Positions 37,089-50,200 of a DNA stretch of 64,000 nucleotides are shown here, piece by piece (position 1 is the stretch's first letter; the number at the start of each line of letters is the position of its first letter). Under the pieces are notes generated by a model. That model did no database searches. It saw only the letters and a program-made list of their open reading frames with translations, and was not told the DNA's origin. The translations under genes were made by a program, and so were the position numbers. The DNA is from Pholis gunnellus. Taxonomy: Eukaryota > Chordata > Actinopteri > Perciformes > Pholidae. The stretch is taken from contig OU342822.1 of assembly GCA_910591455.2 (NCBI GenBank), forward strand, positions 10,893,016-10,957,015. Reading direction: 5' to 3'.

Positions 37089-37249
37089 GAGATTGCAGTG
37101 GTTGCTGGTAAATGTTCTGGAGTTGCTAGACGGGAGCGGCTTATGGGACACGTCTCATTTAGAGTTTAACAGCAGAGGGAGTGGACGCCCCGAGAGTGTC
37201 TGTGTTTCTGGATGCCACATTCAAGCGAGCGGTAGAAAGAAAGGCAGTA

Positions 37250-37840
37250 ATGGCAGACATACGGAAGAAACTAGTCGTGGTGGGGGACGGCGCGTGTGGG
37301 AAAACATGTCTATTGATCGTATTCAGCAAAGACGAGTTTCCCGAGGTGTATGTTCCGACTGTGTTTGAGACATACGTGGCGGACATCGAGGTGGAAAACA
37401 AGCAAGTCCAGCTAGCTTTGTGGGACACCGCTGGGCAGGAGGACTACGACCGGCTGCGGCCCCTATCCTATCCGGATACCGATGTCATTCTGATGTGCTT
37501 CTCCGTGGACAGCCCGGACTCGTTGGAAAACATCCCCGAAAAGTGGGTCCCCGAAGTCAAACATTTTTGTCCCAATGTACCCATTATATTAGTGGCCAAC
37601 AAGAAGGATCTCCGCAACGACGAGAACGTAAAGAACGAGCTGTCCCGGTTGAAGCTGGAGCCAGTGAGGGCAGAGGACGGCCGGGCCATGGCCACGCGCA
37701 TTGGCGCATATGCCTATTTGGAGTGCGCTGCCAAAACCAAGGAGGGGATCTGGGAGGTATTCGAAACTGCAACACGGGCATCTTTACAAAAACGGAAAAT
37801 ACCATCAGAAAGTTGTCTCAAATGCTGTGTTTTGATGTGA
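37250..37840 (+). CDS. rhob: RhoB small GTPase, single exon
   Basis: Membrane and endosome GTPase controlling actin and vesicle traffic. It is 196 residues, as in human RhoB, and intronless like vertebrate RHOB. Motifs: P-loop GDGACGKT 12-19, switch I Thr37, DTAGQ 59-63, NKKD 117-120 and ECAAK near 158-162. The effector face matches Rho A/B/C. The tail SCLKCCVLM keeps the RhoB pattern of two upstream cysteines for palmitoylation and a CAAX cysteine, but the box is CVLM rather than CKVL. Residue 41 is Thr (codon 37370-37372) where Rho A/B/C have Asn. Start: ATG at 37250. The frame stays open upstream to at least 37181, but I found no earlier in-frame ATG. It is head to head with pum2. AATAAA at 38470-38475 gives a 3' UTR of about 650 nt. 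Confidence 0.95.
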   Translation: MADIRKKLVVVGDGACGKTCLLIVFSKDEFPEVYVPTVFETYVADIEVENKQVQLALWDTAGQEDYDRLRPLSYPDTDVILMCFSVDSPDSLENIPEKWVPEVKHFCPNVPIILVANKKDLRNDENVKNELSRLKLEPVRAEDGRAMATRIGAYAYLECAAKTKEGIWEVFETATRASLQKRKIPSESCLKCCVLM

Positions 37841-38029
37841 ATCGACGCTGTCTGGAGAACTGTGACGCGCAGACAAGACGCTTCCACCGCTGGGATCCGT
37901 GTCTGAACATGTACGGGCAGTGGCCATGGTTTGGTTACTCCCTTGTAATCAGACGACCTTGGTTGAGCCAAAACGAATGACTGAAAACAAGTTGTTTTTA
38001 ACACACTCGGTGATGATCTGAAATCGGTT

Positions 38030-38051
38030 TGTGTGTGTGTGTGTGTGTGTG
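38030..38051. repeat. (TG)11 microsatellite in rhob 3' UTR
   Basis: Short TG run 190 nt after the rhob stop. Confidence 0.9.
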
Positions 38052-38469
38052 AGAAATGCACGGATTGAAGCATGTTCTTTGCGGGTCACATGATCCCATG
38101 ACAGGTCGAGGGGTAAAAAGGACAAACTTCATGTCAGCGGACGCCTTATTTCCTCCTGTCTATTGTGGACATGTCCTTTCTCAAGGCCTGCTTTTGAGCC
38201 TCGGTTTAAATTGCTCACTTTTTGTGTTTCAAGTGTTTGCATAGGCCACTGCCTTACTGCCAAGGTTACAGCCTACTTTGTAATAAGCAAATATTGCACT
38301 CGTTTATGTCCACTTTGTATTGTAACAATGAATATTTAGTTTGTGAAATTGCACAGCAGAATTACTGTTCGACACTACAGCAATTCACAGAAAGTTTTGA
38401 ACTTTCTAACCCTTCGTTCAAATAAGTGCAACAGTGATTTATGGCGTTTCTTCTGATGTTTTACCCATG

Positions 38470-38475
38470 AATAAA
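38470..38475 (+). other. rhob: rhob polyadenylation signal
   Basis: AATAAA 630 nt after the stop codon on the coding strand. ATTTA motifs occur upstream of it (around 38332 and 38437), in keeping with the unstable mRNA of RHOB. Confidence 0.6.
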
Positions 38476-38499
38476 GACATAGCTTCAGTTTACAGTTAA

Positions 38500-41060
38500 A
38501 CAAATCAGGTGTCAGTTGGAACCACATCCAAAAAGTATGTTTTGGACTCCACGGTATTACATGTCTATAGGCTGATGCTAGTATTTTTTATTTTTTTTTG
38601 CAACAGGCCAAATACCGTTGTAGGTCTGGGATACATTTGACCGTGTGGTTTAGCAAGTTTTTATATAGATGTTTTGTTAACGTTAAATGTACAATTACTA
38701 GTTTGCTAAACATGGGTCTACCCCAAATGTTATGCTTTGCTGGTGGCTACAATGACTCAATTTAGGAGGACATTCATAAAAAGAGATGCTTTTTGATCAT
38801 GGATTACAAAACTATTATCGTGAAAATACATTGTAGCCTGTAAATAGCACAGCAAGCAAAGGAGGGGAGATGCTTTGTCATTACAGCTCACCATTTGAAG
38901 CACATACGGTATCTCACCATGTTTCTTAACTTTTAAATCCGATCTAGCTGTCTCTAAGGCTGACATGTCTCATCAGTCTCATAGACTTCAAAGACCTGTT
39001 TTCTATTTAGCTACTGCTTCGTTTACAGGTATGGTGGTGATATTTCTAAGAGAAGCACGTGAGACGGTTAATCATGTGAGTGCTTTGCTCAGTGAAACGC
39101 CTTTTTCTTAGATAGTGTCATGAAAAGAAGGCTGTGTCAGAGCTCTATGAGCCAGTAGCACACACAGTGGGATTGTGAGAGCGTGTGGCTATTTAAAATG
39201 TTTATGTTATGTAATTAAAACCACAGTTGACTAATATTTACACAAACATAAACAAAAGGGTATCCCTTTGACTAAAATACTAGATAAGAAATAAATGTAA
39301 ATTGTAAAATATTGATTATTTTTTTCTGAAGATGTTAAAAGTTTGTTTACAGCTGAACTATGATTGATTGATTGATTGACAAACACAAAAAGTACAAACT
39401 TTCCACCTTAACGTCTTCCATTATGACCATGGAATGTACCTCAAATTTATTTGGTCAAAGATATTGTTGGCGCTTTGAAGTTGGCAACAGAAATCAATGT
39501 ATTTGAGCTTATTTTCCATGTTTGTGTAATGAGCTCATGTTTGATCTGTGTTTCCACAAGCAGGGTTGTGTTGCTGTTGTCTTTTACACAATGGTGGGAG
39601 TGCTTGTTCAAATGACAGCTATGAACATCGGTTGCAGAGGGTGTTGCAACACTGGGAATCCAAGGTAAAAACCCTGGTGGATTTACTATGCGAGTTATTC
39701 TTCAATTTCTCTTTAAACATGTCATTTTGCTGTGGTTCATTGAATAACCATAAAATAAATCGGAGTTAAATAAGAGTTATCTGTTAAAAATCCAACTGGT
39801 TACAATGATGTAAAAGTCACATTCCTCCCTGCCTTCTGTTGCTGGGCTTTTTGCTGACTTACAGGACAGGAATGCATTGTGCTAGACTGGTTAATTTTCC
39901 CACACTGGCCCCCCTCATGTGCCTCTGATTTAGGTTATCATTCCCTGATCAGACCAAGCATCTTTTTCTTTATTATGCTTTGAAGAATACAACTATGAAG
40001 GAAAATTATGGAAATGTGCCAAACACATTTGTTTGTAAGAGATGTTAATGTAATTACATCATTTCCAGGTTTGAATGGAACAATGCTTTTTTTTTTTTGT
40101 GAGGTAAAACAATACAGAATGTAAGAAAACAAATGGTACTGTTTGGGGAAAGTCAATAAAAAAAAAATCATTGTGTGTCACCACCTCTACGTATCTGCTT
40201 TTGCCTCATTTTCTCACACTAAAGACAAATACTTAATGTGGTGTTGCAGCTGGTATAAGGTTCAACATACCTCAAAGATTATGTATATATTTATTAACAA
40301 TTATATAAACTCTGTCGCAATATTCTGTGAGTCATCCATTGCATTTGTGATTTTCTGTTTTTAGTAGGATATATTTACCCATAAGTTAAATATGGGTTAT
40401 ATGACCAGTGGTGGAAAGTATTTTATTAAGTACAGTTTTTAAAGTAAAATATAACATTACATTAAGGCTTTATTTTCCTGTATTATGAGTTATTTTCCTG
40501 TTTATACTTTACTTAAATTTAGCTGAAAATACTTTTACATATGATTTTCAAAAGTATTTGTATACTGTTTTATTGCTACTTTTGCTTAAGTAAATTATCT
40601 GGATAACACTGCTTATGATTACACATAGCCAATAGCCATTATTGAAAAGAAAAAATTGTATATTTCAAAGGGTGAGTCCATTTTAAGACACACAGCTATT
40701 TGTGTATCTGCTAAATTTAGACATGAGGATATGAACGACTTACGTATGGGCATGTTGCAGCGGTGTAGGGTGAGCTTTTTAAAATGATATATTGTAACTA
40801 TTCAGTATGTAGTTTTTTAATGAGTAACTATATATTTGTGAGATTTAGGGAAGCAACTTTGACTCAAACTTAAGTGCTTCATGTCAGGAAAATTCTAATT
40901 TATATATCGGGAGGAATATTAAATCTAAAGACGATTTTACCAGCATAGAAAAATCATATTAGAGTACCTTCCCTTCCATTTAATTTTAAAGGCATGCCAA
41001 GAAGTTTGATTTTTAGTAAGTTATGTTAAATTATATACAATAAATGCACAGAGATGTACA
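38500..41060. other. rhob-apob interval
   Basis: 2.6 kb without recognised genes. It contains a short ATTG tandem (39361-39379) and a fragment of the common fish repeat (about 40405-40640, starting near GGTGGAAAGTA). In human, HS1BP3, GDF7 and LDAH lie between RHOB and APOB. None is seen here. Confidence 0.5.
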
Positions 41061-41079
41061 GTATGCAGTAAAAACTGTC

Positions 41080-41085
41080 TTTATT
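41080..41085 (-). other. apob: apob copy 1 polyadenylation signal
   Basis: Minus-strand AATAAA, 174 nt after the stop codon of the complete apob gene. Confidence 0.65.
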
Positions 41086-41258
41086 GAAGGCGACATACAT
41101 GTTTTTAAATAGTACAAGACACAAAGGGAGCACAGTAGGATCAGAACAACTGGGAGTGAAATTAATTTGAAAAACAGAGCAGAGAGACATGCATCATTGT
41201 TACACAACAGACACAGTCAATACAAACACTGTAGTATATCCTGGTTATCCACAGTCGG

Positions 41259-44200
41259 TTAGTTAAATTTGGCAACAAATGGGATAGGAATATCAATCTC
41301 CATCTGTCTGTCACTTATTCTCACAAATGGTTCAATAATTTTGCTTTTTTCCTGAAGTGTCTTTATGACAATGTTGTGGATAGCATTCACACGTTTCACC
41401 AATAAGTCAATCCAGGACACGATGTCAGCTTGAAGTTGTTCAAAAGACATGTCAGCGAAAATATTCTGGAGCTTAGCTTTCACAGCCATTAAATATTCTA
41501 CAACAATTGTGCAGGCCTTTTCAACCTGCTTGGCAACATCAACTAGGACACGAGAGTTCATGGCGTCATTGTATACTTCAGTCACAAAGGTGGAGAGCGT
41601 CTCTATGTTCTGAGATTTAAGGGTTTGGAGAAACCTCTCGCTCTGTTCAGTGGTAAACTGCACAAATGCAGATAGTTTATTAATGACATCTTCCAGCTGG
41701 ATTTCCCCCACTTTCCTAACAATCACAACCACTTGTTTCTGAATTTTCCTCAAAGCTACAAACAAGTCTTCAAGAATTTCTCTTCCACTGACAACATTGT
41801 TTGAGCCAGGAAGGGTGAACTCAATGGCTTGGACAAAATCAAGGACTGCTGTAAACGTGGAGGCAATATACTCTGGAACCTTTTGAACAGCCTCTTCAGA
41901 TACGTCGGCAATAAAAGCACTATATTTCTGGTAGACCTCAAGCCCAGACAGCTTCTGTTCATACCCAGGAAGCTGGAACTTGGTCTCTCTCAGAAATTTA
42001 ACAACAGCATCCAGGACAATTTCAACTTTCTTTTGGTATTCTTTGAGGATCAAAATGGCCTTCTCTGTGACAGTTGTCATAAAATTAGAAGGAATTACTG
42101 CTGCAAAGTTGTCAACAGCCCTCTTGTACATCACTTCACCCTGATCAATAACCTGCTCAAAAGAACCCTCAAGACTCCTAGCATAGTAGACTCCTAGTCT
42201 GTAGATTGTGTTGTATGTCCGGACAGTAGGATCAGACACCATTTTCATGACTGTGGGCACCTGTTTCTTCAGTCCCAGCATCATCTCATATGGCATCTCC
42301 ATGTTCCAGGTTGTCTGAAGGTTTAGCTTCTCAGAGTTCATCACAGACAGCTTCAGACCCAAGACATCAATGTCGTTTGTTGGCTCTGACTGTGTGGGAT
42401 AGTAAATACAAATATTACTGAAACATAAATACACCATTCACATTGAAATTACAATCAAAGGTTATTAGTAAGCAAACAAGTAAACAAAACTTATCTTACC
42501 GGGTAGCGACCATAGAGTCTTGCTTTCACTTGTGCTGGGCGCTTAGTCTGCATTTGAAGTGCAATGAGTCCTGCAGATGGAGTGGACATAGACACAACAA
42601 GGCCTTCCTCTGAATTTCCAATAATCTGCTGATACATTTCCATACTCAGGACAGGTAGATTGACTTTGGCTGAATTGGTGATGGAGGTATCCACAACTTC
42701 ATAGCTTAAGATGATGGTGCTGTCATGGTTTCCCTCAAGCATTGAATGTTTCACAGACAGGACAGAGGCCATTTTAAATCCGCCGACCGTGTTCACGTTG
42801 GTGTGACCCTCAATCTTTCCAGTCAGAACCTCAAATTCAGAGGTTGAGGAAGCATCAAGTTTGATGATGATGCTGTCCTGGTTAAGGATGCTAGCATCAG
42901 TTTTGAGTGTGACCATTGTGGTTTTCATGGAGAACTCGTAGGTCAGATCACCCAGTACTGGAATCCTGATGCTCTGAATTTTGGGGCTCTTCATGTACTT
43001 CAGTTTGGAGTTTATGTCAAATGTCTGCTGAGTTGTGGTCAGGAGATTGCTCAGGCCAGTGTCTTCCCACAGAGAGTAGTCGTCCACTCTTGGTGTCCTC
43101 ATGCCAACAAATGGCACAGTCATTTCAGGAATGGTGATAGGCTCCTTTAGTACATCCAGATTAGCTTCTCCATTGATCTGGGAAAATATGATAATTTCTT
43201 CACCATTATACATGGTGAAGTAATGGGAGTATTTGTACTGGTTGAATCTAGCCAGAACTGTCCAACTAGCCTGCTGCACTTCAGAGTTCAGGATCAAAGA
43301 GATTTCATCCTGGAGATCCATCTTTCCAGACAGATTGAATGGAAGGGCAACCTTGACATTTCCCTTATTCTTGGTTTCAAACATAAGCCCACTAGGTGTG
43401 ACCAAAGCAAGTGCAGAGTTTGAGACAGTTCCCTCAACATGTCCAGCTAGCTCTGCAGTGTGAGAGGCAGTGAAATCAATTTTCATGTCTCCAGCATTAG
43501 CCTGGAATTTGACATCTGCTACACTGTCCTTCATGAAAGGTGTTTCTGTCTCAAACTTGGCATCAATAATTACATGGCGGAAAATGCAGATTTCAGCAAA
43601 CACATTTTGATTCATTTTGAAGTGGCTGCTCTCTGTTGCACCAGTGAAAGTCACTTTGGCTGTGTGGAGATCCATCACCACCTCCATGTCACTCTTGTGG
43701 TTTGCCTCATCCGAAAAGTCCTTAACTGCATATTTTCCATTGGCGAGATTGGTAATGGTCAGAGTGGCAGTGCCAGCATTAAGCTGGAGGACGTTCTTTT
43801 GGTTGATTGATGTTTCACTGACGATGTTGAGGGATAGCACATTGGCATCATGTTTGTAGCTAGTCTCCACAGTGGCAGAAACTCCATCTTTAAGGGCAAA
43901 GAATGCATTGTTGACAAGCTCTGCAACATATAACTCAGAGTTAGCTTTTGCAGTAGTTTCAGCAGAAGCTTCAGATGACAGGCCATCGAGAGTCATTGTT
44001 CCCTTGTGGTCAAGTGTGAAACATGACTGGTCAACTTTGATGTCCTCAGAGATGGACAAGCGACTCATCTCGGGCACAGCCAAATGAGCACTGGCATCCA
44101 GTGTGAAGTCAAGAACTTTCAAAGTAGATGAAGCCTTTGAGTTAAGGTTGATTTTGAAATCTGGTGTGTCTGATGTAATTGTGGTATTCTCAAGGTCAGC

Positions 44201-47200
44201 AGTGGTCCTGAGTGTGTAGTGAGGGGAGGCAACTCTGAACTCTCCATAGAGTTTTCCAAAACAGGGAATCTTGCTCATATCTGCAACTTTCTCTTTCAAC
44301 TCTATAGTGAATGTGTCATAATCAAAAGATTTAATATTCTGGACCATCCTCATGAAATAGTCACTCATGTCATCAATCAGCTGTTTGAAGTTAAAGGAAT
44401 ACAGCTCATTCACAAGCTCCTGAACAGGTGCCATAACTCTTTTGAGCAAAGGCTCGATGTCAATTGACTTGAGAGCAGCAACAGCAGCCTGCATCTTTTC
44501 CCTCACCTGATACTGTTTCATAATTTTAACAACCTCATCCATCATGGCCCCAATCATCTTCTCAACGTCATAGCTGGAGAGGATCTCCTCTATTTTGGCA
44601 TAAATTACATTGAAGTTGTTAGCAATGTTATGCTTCTTGATCCAAGCCATAATAGCATCCTTCATTGATTTCAGCACATTCATGACTTTGTCAGTTGGGA
44701 ACCTGGCTGTCAGGTTGGTCATGAAATTTTCCATAGAGTTGATAAACTTTGTCAGGTCTTGGACAAAGAGGTTGAAGTCAAAGCTATCAATAACGTCCTT
44801 CAGTTCTGACACTTTGTTCTGCAATTTGGCACTGAGCTCATACTTGGTGTTGATGTCTTTCAGCATCACAATACTTTGGTCCATCAGCCTCATCATTGTG
44901 GTCTTAATGTTTTCAATAACTTCAGGCAGATGCTCAATGAATGGGATCTGGACGAAGTGGCTGTCACTGTTCTTGTCATATTTCACAAATCCAGAGATGG
45001 CGTAATCTTCATTGACCTCACTGAAGAGAGGAGTTGAAACAGCTCCTGACATCTCCATACCCATTCTCTCTGCATTGTTATAGGCACTAATTTCTTGGTC
45101 GAAAGTGTGCTTGTTTACTGTGGATGCCATCTTCAGTGTGACACTTTGTTCTTGGAGGCTCAGCATGCTGTTGAATTTGTTGTCCATATTGGTGTTTATA
45201 AGGTATCCAGCATCCAGTTGATGGGTGGTTGAGGCTCTGTACTCAAATGAATGAGTGAACAGCAGGGGTTCTGCCTTTAGGAGGAATTTGCTGTATAGTT
45301 CGCCACTCTGCTCACCATAGAGATACACTGCACCATTTGAGTTGAACAGGGCATCAATGTTCAGAATGAAGGGTGCAGCAACAGTTTTGACTGTACTGTC
45401 CATACGAAGAGCTGGTGAGTTGAAGTTAGCCACATTGTTGAATTTCATGGTCAGACCAGCAACTTCCATATCAGTGGTATGTGTCATTTGAGCTCCCAGG
45501 AGTTTACCATTGGTATTGCACTTTGTAGTAAAGACCATATCAACAAACTTGACTTCATAAGTGTGCTTGAGCTCTTCCTCTGAAAAGACTCCCATCATTG
45601 TTCCAGTCAGCTCCATGTTGTAGGGCTCTGCCTTGAACAGGGCATCATTCACAAAGTTGATCTCCATGATCTTCAGGTCATTCTTCACATTAACTGAGGC
45701 AGTAAAACGCTCCATGTTAACTGCGATGTCATGCATGTAGGAGTTCCTCTCGTTAAGGAAGTTGTCAGTCTTGGAGCGAAGCATGAAAGATCTCAGTGTA
45801 AGAGACAATGAGTTGGCATTTTCGGTCCTCATCTCGTTGAGAGATCCAACTATGTTGTTGGAGAGGATCAAGCCATCTTCATTCAGTCTGAGGTTCACTC
45901 TGTTAATGGTGTTGATGTCAAAGAGGTTGCCCTTAAGGATGCTGTTGAGATACACGTCTGTGCTTGCAATCTTTCCCTCAACATTGAGCTCAGCTTTGTT
46001 CTCTTTAATAGCTCCCTTAGTGGTGAGAGACACGGTGGCACCAGCGGTGTCAACTCCGCCATGGAAAACATTCTCGAAGGTCATTGGGCTGTGCTGAGCA
46101 GTTGTTGTACAGCTGGTGGTCAGGCCATTCATGTTCAGGGCCAAGGTTGCCTTGTGAGAGGCAAGGCTTGAGAAGACTTTCAAAGAAGCATCAGCATTGA
46201 TCTCCAAGCCGGAAGGGTTCATGGACCCAGTGAACAAAGAGTAGGCACGGTTCACTGTGTCATCAGCTTGATTCTCTATCCTGAGGCTGGCCTGTCCATC
46301 AGAGGCAGAGAACTCCATTTGGCTACGAAGAATTCGCTCATCAGCCTTGGTCACAGAGTCAGACTGGATGGTAAGCTTGACATCTTTGTAGCTAAGGCTC
46401 ATTTTGGTGGTGTGCTTGATGGGGTTAGTGTTCATGTTGGTGTTAGACTCAATCACAAGTTCCTCATTTGCATATGATGCCTTGATCTGGTTGGCAACCT
46501 TCAGGATTTCAGAGTTCACCCTCAGTGTACTCTCCAGTTTAGCTTCTTTCTTTGCTGGCTCAACAGAGAAGGTGTGGAGATAAGTGGTGCTAGCAGTCAT
46601 GGATCCAACAGACACACTTCCATCTGAGTTGATATCTCCAAAGAGTTTGTGTGAATCTAGGGTGACCTGGGTGGTAATAGTCAGCGATATCTCCAGGCCC
46701 TCAGGGGCTACGGCATAGATGTTATACCTTCCAGTTGACATTACATTGTCTGTGACAGCAAAGGTTTCCAACACATTAAAACCTGTGTTCATTAGCATAT
46801 GGTTCAGGGAACCATCAATGGTGAGTTTAATCGTCTTCTCTGCTGTGTCTTTGATTGTTGTAACTCCTGTAAAACAGATAAAACAGTAAAATATTAAGTA
46901 TTAAGTATTGAGTATTAACATTAATACAATTAAAATAAATATTAACATTAATGGTAATACTTATTCTATTTCTCTAAAGAGACAAATGTGTAATTCTTTT
47001 AATTAAAGATAAAAAAAAGATTAAATTACCTTCCGTTGAGAAGGCGAGAAGTTTGATTGGACTGTCAGTCATGACGCTGAACTTTGCCAAGTAGCTAGGA
47101 GACTCTGCAGTGTTGTTACCAGCAGACACAGTTGCCTCCCATTCATAATAGTTGCTGTTGACCTTGGCAGATGCCTCCACCATTCCCATCAGAGGCAGGG

Positions 47201-50200
47201 TGAGATCATATTCAGAGGGGATGGTAAAAGTGGGGATTTGGATCTCTCGTGAGGCAACCTCCATGCCCAGCTGAGGCATTGAGATGTGTGGGGAGTTCAC
47301 CATTGGAGGTATCCTTAGCTCCTCAGATGATTTGCCTCCAAGAGGTAGGGGGACAGTGATGGTCAAACGGTCCTTGTTGAACTGGTATCTGAATGTGCTA
47401 TCACTGGTGAAAGGATTAAAGCAGAGCATTTGTTATTATGTAATTTAAAATATACATTTAACTGGTGAGTAAATAATGATATTTATTATCAGATATAGGG
47501 TTTACTTACACGTTCATGAATAGGTTTTCAGGCATGGAGGGCATTTCCACACTTGCGATTCTGTTCCTCAGAGTCTCAACATAGGGAACATCAGCTGAGA
47601 TCTTGTCCATCCAGCTATCACTGGCCTGAGGGAAAAAGCACCACATTTCTCATGCTTTAGTCTGGAAGAACTAGAACTAAGTCAAGGTCTGATAAATAAT
47701 TGTATTGATTATATTCTTTTCACCTCAACTGCCTTGTTGAAGACTTGACGCAGTTTCATGTCTGTCTTGACAACCTGCTGGTCCATGACATCATCCGTCA
47801 ACTGCCTGAGCCAGGCCTGAAGGGCGTCAGTGTAAGGCACCAGGATCTTAGTATCAGCATTCATGTTGGATATCAGCTGAATCTCAGCCTGGTCTTTACC
47901 TAAGATACAAAGCATTTAGCATTTTACTTTTGAGACAAATGCCCGAAATTATAAATCTCTAAAGTCCATTAGTAGTATTTTCTTGAGCAGACATACCATA
48001 TTTGAATGTGACTGCCTGAATGGAGGAGGTCTCTGGGATTTTGACATCACTTTTGATCTCCATGGTGAGCCCATCAGCTTTGCTCATGGTAGCAGTGATG
48101 GAGGCATCGGTCTTGAGTGAGGGGACTAACAGCTGAACCTGCAGCATGCCATCAGTCATGGCCTGAAGCCTGTGATTAATGGAGAAAAAAATATTAAGTC
48201 AATGCCTCTATATAAAAATGCTGTTGCATTATTGTGGACATGGGCATGTGACAGTACATAGCTCTCAGATATATTATTTATTGACAGTGTGTTAAACAAC
48301 GATTTTAGCTGGGTTGACTCACTTAGCACGGCCAATCAGAGAGAGCTGGGGCACATTCTTGTTGGTGATCTCGAGGGTAATGGATTTGCCTTTGGCACTG
48401 CTGTCGGTCATGCCAATCTTAACGCCGGCCTCAACATCAATGTCAGGAACCTGAATTTCGGTGGTGAAAACATTCCTGTTCCTGTTGTACTTCATGGTGG
48501 CGGTAGCCTCGGTAGGCTGAGAACCTAAAGTGGGCAAAAGTACAACTTGATCACTCATGTATGTAACCCTATAAAAATGAAAAAGGAAGATATTATGGCA
48601 CATAGAAAAACTTATTATAATGTTTTTCCCAAAAAGATGCTCATACCCTCAGCTCTCAGAGCCAACTTCAAAGAATCAACCTTCTGGTGGCCGTCATTTC
48701 CTTCGCTGAGGAGTTTGTAGGCGATGGTGGCTGTGTACTCAGACACCTCTTCAGAAGGCTCGAAGTCTACAGAAAACCTAGGTTGAAAAGAGTTACATTT
48801 AAAAAGTTAAATCTTCCATGATATTGTGCTGTGTGTCTAAAAAAAACCACATTTGTGTATCAAACTTTGACTACTTCTGCTAAACAGAGGCGAAACACAA
48901 TTTCAATTACCATTTCCTTGTGACATGATAATCAATCAGTATGTTGCAACCATTGATATTAAAAAATAATAATCACAGATTCTTCAAAGAACAACTTACT
49001 TAGTCTCTCCATTCAAGGGGAAGTATGGAACATCAGTATTATCTCCAGTGCTGGCACGGGGTGTTTTGGTGCAGTATCTGATTCCAGAGAAAAGGGGTCT
49101 GCAGCTTGCTTCACCCTCTGTGTTTGTGATGACTGCAGCTTGACCAGCACCCACAATCAGCACTTTATTGCTTTTTCAAAGAAAAAACAGCAATATCAGT
49201 TTCCATCTTCAACATTCAGTATTAAATATTGCCTATCTACTACTAAATCACGTTTCATTTATGAAATATAATTTATGAATGTATGTTGTGTTATTTGTTA
49301 CCTGATGCTCAAGAGCTTTGTGGTGCCCTGTGGAGCGGGTATGGAAAGCTTGACCTGGTTCTGCTCCATGGTGATCTTGGCATTCAGTGAGCTCTCGTGG
49401 TACAGGTTGGTGTGCATCTCAACAGCGGACACAACAAATTCAGGGACATGGACTCCCATCTTAGTCACAAACTCAACTCCAACAGAGGGTGAGAACAGCA
49501 GCTCCTTCTGTGAAAAAAAATAGATCACATGAAATGAAATAGATTGCCGAGTCATGAGAATATATAAAATGACAGTGCTACTATAATACAACTACAATCT
49601 ATTATACTACTACTATACATATTTAATCATTATTATTGTAATATTTTTAGCAGGACATTTAAAGAAGTACATCAATAAAACAGCAAAAGCATAATGATAA
49701 CACTTTAGTTGAGCACTGATGGTAGATTGAGAAGAAAAGATTGAAAATGTACCATGTTTGGAGCCATGCGAAGGCCTCCCTTTGCTCCAGGAGCGAAGGT
49801 ACCAGACAAAGTAAATGTCAGAGGCAGGCCAGATGCTGTTGGCATGATTAATTTGTTGTCCATAAAGATGTAATGGGCAAAGATCTCATTGTCAGTGCCT
49901 GACATCAGATTAGCCACAACCTGATAAAAAAAAGGTCAATTTGAATTCTCTCTCACTGTGGTAAGGAAAAAGACAGGGAATACATTAAGTGTATAACAGG
50001 AGTACAGAACAGTACCTTTTCAGGAATAATCTTCATGAAAATCTCTGCATACATCATTGCGTTTTCAGCAATAAACTTCATATCGCTGCCCTTGATGTAG
50101 CCAAGCTCAGTTTCCATTATCTTCAGGTAGGCCATGGCCTCTGGAGACTCTTGATTCTGCAGATCCTTTATCAGCTTGTTGAAGTTGCGAACAACTTCTC

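Noticed and set aside
37181..37249. N-terminal extension of RhoB
   Set aside because: No in-frame ATG before 37250, and MADIRKKLVVVG matches the family start.
37420..37980. 186-codon plus-strand frame over rhob
   Set aside because: Shadow frame of the GC-rich rhob coding sequence.
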